Below are positions 62,430 to 64,000 of a stretch of 64,000 nt of DNA, piece by piece. Origin of the DNA: Sulfurospirillum sp. UBA2217 (lineage in GTDB: Bacteria; Campylobacterota; Campylobacteria; Campylobacterales; Sulfurospirillaceae); the NCBI GenBank assembly GCA_002328495.1, contig DCUJ01000004.1, positions 99,568 to 163,567 of the forward strand, read 5' to 3'. How positions within the stretch are numbered: position 1 is the stretch's first letter; each line of letters begins with the position of its first letter. The position numbers and the translations under genes are program-made. The notes beneath the pieces were generated by a model, which was given only the letters and a program-made list of their open reading frames with translations, was not told the origin of the DNA and did no database searches.

Positions 62430-63893
62430 ATGTTTCAAAAACTTCTACTCAGTATTGTTTTATTTTGTGCCATCAGTGTCGTGGCATTTTTTCTTGTTAT
62501 TAAAGTGATTGATTTTAATGAGTATAAACCAAAAATTCATAAAGCGATTAAAGACTCAACTGGGTATGAAGTAGCGATTAAAGGTGATGTTGCGCTTTCG
62601 TTATCGCCTGTGGGCATAACTGTTTTTGATGTTGAGCTGAGCAATCCCAATTTTAAACCTGAAATACCTTTTGCAACCCTTGGAAGTTTTGCTATTGCGC
62701 TAGAAATTGCTCCTTTGTTTTATAAAGAGATTAAAGTCAAATACATAGAAATTGATCGCTTACATGTAAACATTGAAAAAATCAAAGAGGGGAAATTTAA
62801 CTTTGATTTGGCTTTGAGTAAAGGGGCGAGCGAGAAAAAAACAAAAGAGACTAAAACGAGTCAAGAGAGTAACGCCACGCTTTCCAGTGAGATGCCATTT
62901 CCTCTCGTTAATATCAACAAAGTGAAATTTTCAAAAGCACACATTGCGTATCACGACCATGTTCTTGGAAGTAAAATTCTTGCAGAAAATGTTGCCATTG
63001 ATGTACATGACATACAGTACGATAGAGCAAAACAGACAAAATTGCAAGCGCTTGTGTTTAAAGCAGATGTTTTGATAGAAAAGGCATCGTATGAGCATTT
63101 TACACTTCAAGGTTTTTCTATGGATGCGAATATGAAAGATGCGAACATTGTTATGGAAAACTTGGCGTATACCTTTTTGGAAGGGGATTTTCAGGGCAGT
63201 GGTTCATTGGATTTAAGCGGGAAGAACCCAAAGTTAGCCCTCAAACAAAAAGTAGATAGTCTTAAACTCTCCGAACTTACTAAAGTATTTTGGAAAAAGC
63301 CATTTTTAGAAGGTGCTGCCAATGGTGAGTTAAAACTTGCCTGTTCTTTAGGTGATATTGCTACGTTTAAAAATACACTCAATGGATTTGTGCATGCCGA
63401 TGGTAAAAACATTACCCTCAAAGGGTATGACATCGATGCAATTGCCTTATCACTTAAAGATCCACAAAATCTCAATATTGTTCAGCTAATCAATGGCAAT
63501 TTAGGCATTGCCGAGGGAGGCGCAAGCGTACTTCAACACGTTGCGGTACATACAGACTTAGGATACGGAGAAATAAAGCTAAGCGATGTGGCACTGAGTA
63601 GTGCAAAACACCGCATTGCGGCAAAAGGAGCACTTCAGATTGTTGAAGAAAAATTGTTGGATGTCACATTGGCAATTCTGGATGCAAAAGGGTGCGCTTC
63701 GTTTGAACAAACGTTGGTCGGAAGTTTCAAAAAACCTGCACTCAAAGTCGATGAAACAACAATAAATACGATTGCCAATGTAGCACTCTCCTTATTTGGA
63801 AAGACAAAAAAAGTAGTCGCTGAAACGCCTAAAGAAACAGTGAATTGTATCCCTTTTTACGAAGGTGTGGTAAAACATCCAGAAATAAAGTAG
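62430..63893 (+). CDS. AsmA-family outer-envelope protein
   Basis: A 487-aa protein with an N-terminal signal anchor (LLLSIVLFCAISVVAFFLVIKVI), then the AsmA start NEYKPKIHKAIKDSTGYEVAIKGDVALSLSP and long beta-rich stretches (GSLDLSGKNPKLALKQKVDSLKL). AsmA-like proteins span the periplasm and are linked to lipid transport or outer-membrane assembly. It lies 15 bases after pyrF with an AGAAAGAGG ribosome site. Confidence 0.85.
   Translation: MFQKLLLSIVLFCAISVVAFFLVIKVIDFNEYKPKIHKAIKDSTGYEVAIKGDVALSLSPVGITVFDVELSNPNFKPEIPFATLGSFAIALEIAPLFYKEIKVKYIEIDRLHVNIEKIKEGKFNFDLALSKGASEKKTKETKTSQESNATLSSEMPFPLVNINKVKFSKAHIAYHDHVLGSKILAENVAIDVHDIQYDRAKQTKLQALVFKADVLIEKASYEHFTLQGFSMDANMKDANIVMENLAYTFLEGDFQGSGSLDLSGKNPKLALKQKVDSLKLSELTKVFWKKPFLEGAANGELKLACSLGDIATFKNTLNGFVHADGKNITLKGYDIDAIALSLKDPQNLNIVQLINGNLGIAEGGASVLQHVAVHTDLGYGEIKLSDVALSSAKHRIAAKGALQIVEEKLLDVTLAILDAKGCASFEQTLVGSFKKPALKVDETTINTIANVALSLFGKTKKVVAETPKETVNCIPFYEGVVKHPEIK
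62760..62769. repeat. Iterated palindrome, copy 20
   Basis: Exact copy in the AsmA-like gene, reading R-L-H-V-N. Confidence 0.9.
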
Positions 63894-63933
63894 ACTTTTT
63901 TTTGCCTTTAAGCAGACTATTATATACTCTTGC

Positions 63934-63939
63934 TATAAT
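63934..63939 (+). promoter_or_regulatory. -10 element for the tRNA-Ser gene
   Basis: TGCTATAAT, an extended -10, 20 bases before the tRNA. The region before it is T-rich, as in campylobacterotan promoters. Confidence 0.7.
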
Positions 63940-63959
63940 TGCGTTCTACTTTTTTACTT

Positions 63960-64000
63960 GGACAGATGGGTGAGCGGCTGAAACCACATCCCTGCTAAGG
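63960..64000 (+). tRNA. tRNA-Ser (GCT), 5' part
   Basis: The 5' acceptor strand GGACAGA, a D arm (GGGTGAGCGGCTGAAACC), and an anticodon stem-loop CATCC-CTGCTAA-GG.. are visible before the window ends. The loop puts GCT at positions 34-36. The long variable arm expected for tRNA-Ser lies outside. Confidence 0.9.

Noticed and set aside
1..64000. Insertion sequences, transposases, integrases or prophage genes
   Set aside because: None was recognised on either strand, although composition breaks suggest exchange by homologous or illegitimate recombination.

Overview
The window looks like chromosomal DNA of a free-living campylobacterotan (Epsilonproteobacteria), most likely Sulfurospirillum or a close relative. 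I infer this from gene order and protein content; no database search was run. Two blocks follow Campylobacter jejuni gene order: pglF..pglB-pglG..cheY-prmA-ftsH-psd-like-pssA, and der-aroK-trpS-serS-pflB beside DMT permease-kdsA..ribH-nusB-pyrF. The housekeeping part has moderate GC. Much of the polysaccharide cluster is visibly richer in A+T.

Layout. 1-3366: end of cysD, cysN and an SLC13/TrkA-C permease (sulfate uptake and activation). 3375-5138: debris, namely a frameshifted legB copy, a truncated legC copy and the C-terminal piece of an AlbA_2/COG2865 regulator. 5141-19240: a UDP-sugar dehydrogenase, a PglK-like ABC flippase, and a full CMP-legionaminic acid pathway (legB, C, H, I, G, ptmE, ptmF, legF, ptmA) with a HisF/HisH-like pair and a PtmG/PseA-type amidotransferase that would turn an N-acetyl into an acetamidino group. 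19483-30121: assembly and decoration genes (surface-carbohydrate protein, beta-propeller protein, two methyltransferases, two GT4, one GT2, an EpsG/Wzy-like polymerase, an O-acyltransferase, rmlC and rmlD). 30207-38095: WbpV-like epimerase, WbpL-like initiating transferase, an intact COG2865 regulator, PglF/WbpM, Wzz and PglB. 38128-40363: PglG-like protein, hisH, hisA. 40423-46730: cheY, prmA, ftsH, psd-like gene, pssA, a leucine-rich leader ORF and leuA. 46772-54401 (minus strand): pflB, serS, trpS, aroK, der and an MscS-type channel. 54487-63893: DMT permease, kdsA, ovoA, DUF3360 permease, a stand-alone Cache sensor (minus), ribH, nusB, pyrF and an AsmA-like protein. The window ends inside a tRNA-Ser(GCT).

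How the genes fit together. Nucleotide-activated legionaminic acid, a 6-deoxyhexose and an N-acetylated sugar would be joined on undecaprenyl phosphate, starting with the WbpL-like enzyme. The product would be flipped by the PglK-like ABC exporter, because no Wzx is present, then polymerised by the EpsG/Wzy-like protein with Wzz. PglB sits in the same locus and could move related glycans to protein. The locus therefore reads as a hybrid of an O-antigen cluster and the ancestral N-glycosylation (pgl) locus.

Most unusual signal. A 10-bp palindrome, TTACATGTAA (consensus YTTACATGTAAR), occurs 20 times exactly by my hand count. A rough estimate from base composition predicts well under one. Eighteen copies lie inside genes, in both reading frames that avoid a stop, so selection or bias seems to act on the DNA. 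It is absent from the two AT-rich stretches 4808-13856 and 13867-29342, apart from one near-match (14010) just after the copy at 13857. It is present in the host-like legB/legC remnants where the AT-rich intact copies lack it. It behaves like a highly iterated palindrome marking resident DNA. A second signal is a set of heptanucleotide tandem repeats inside cysN and at the frameshift of the legB remnant.
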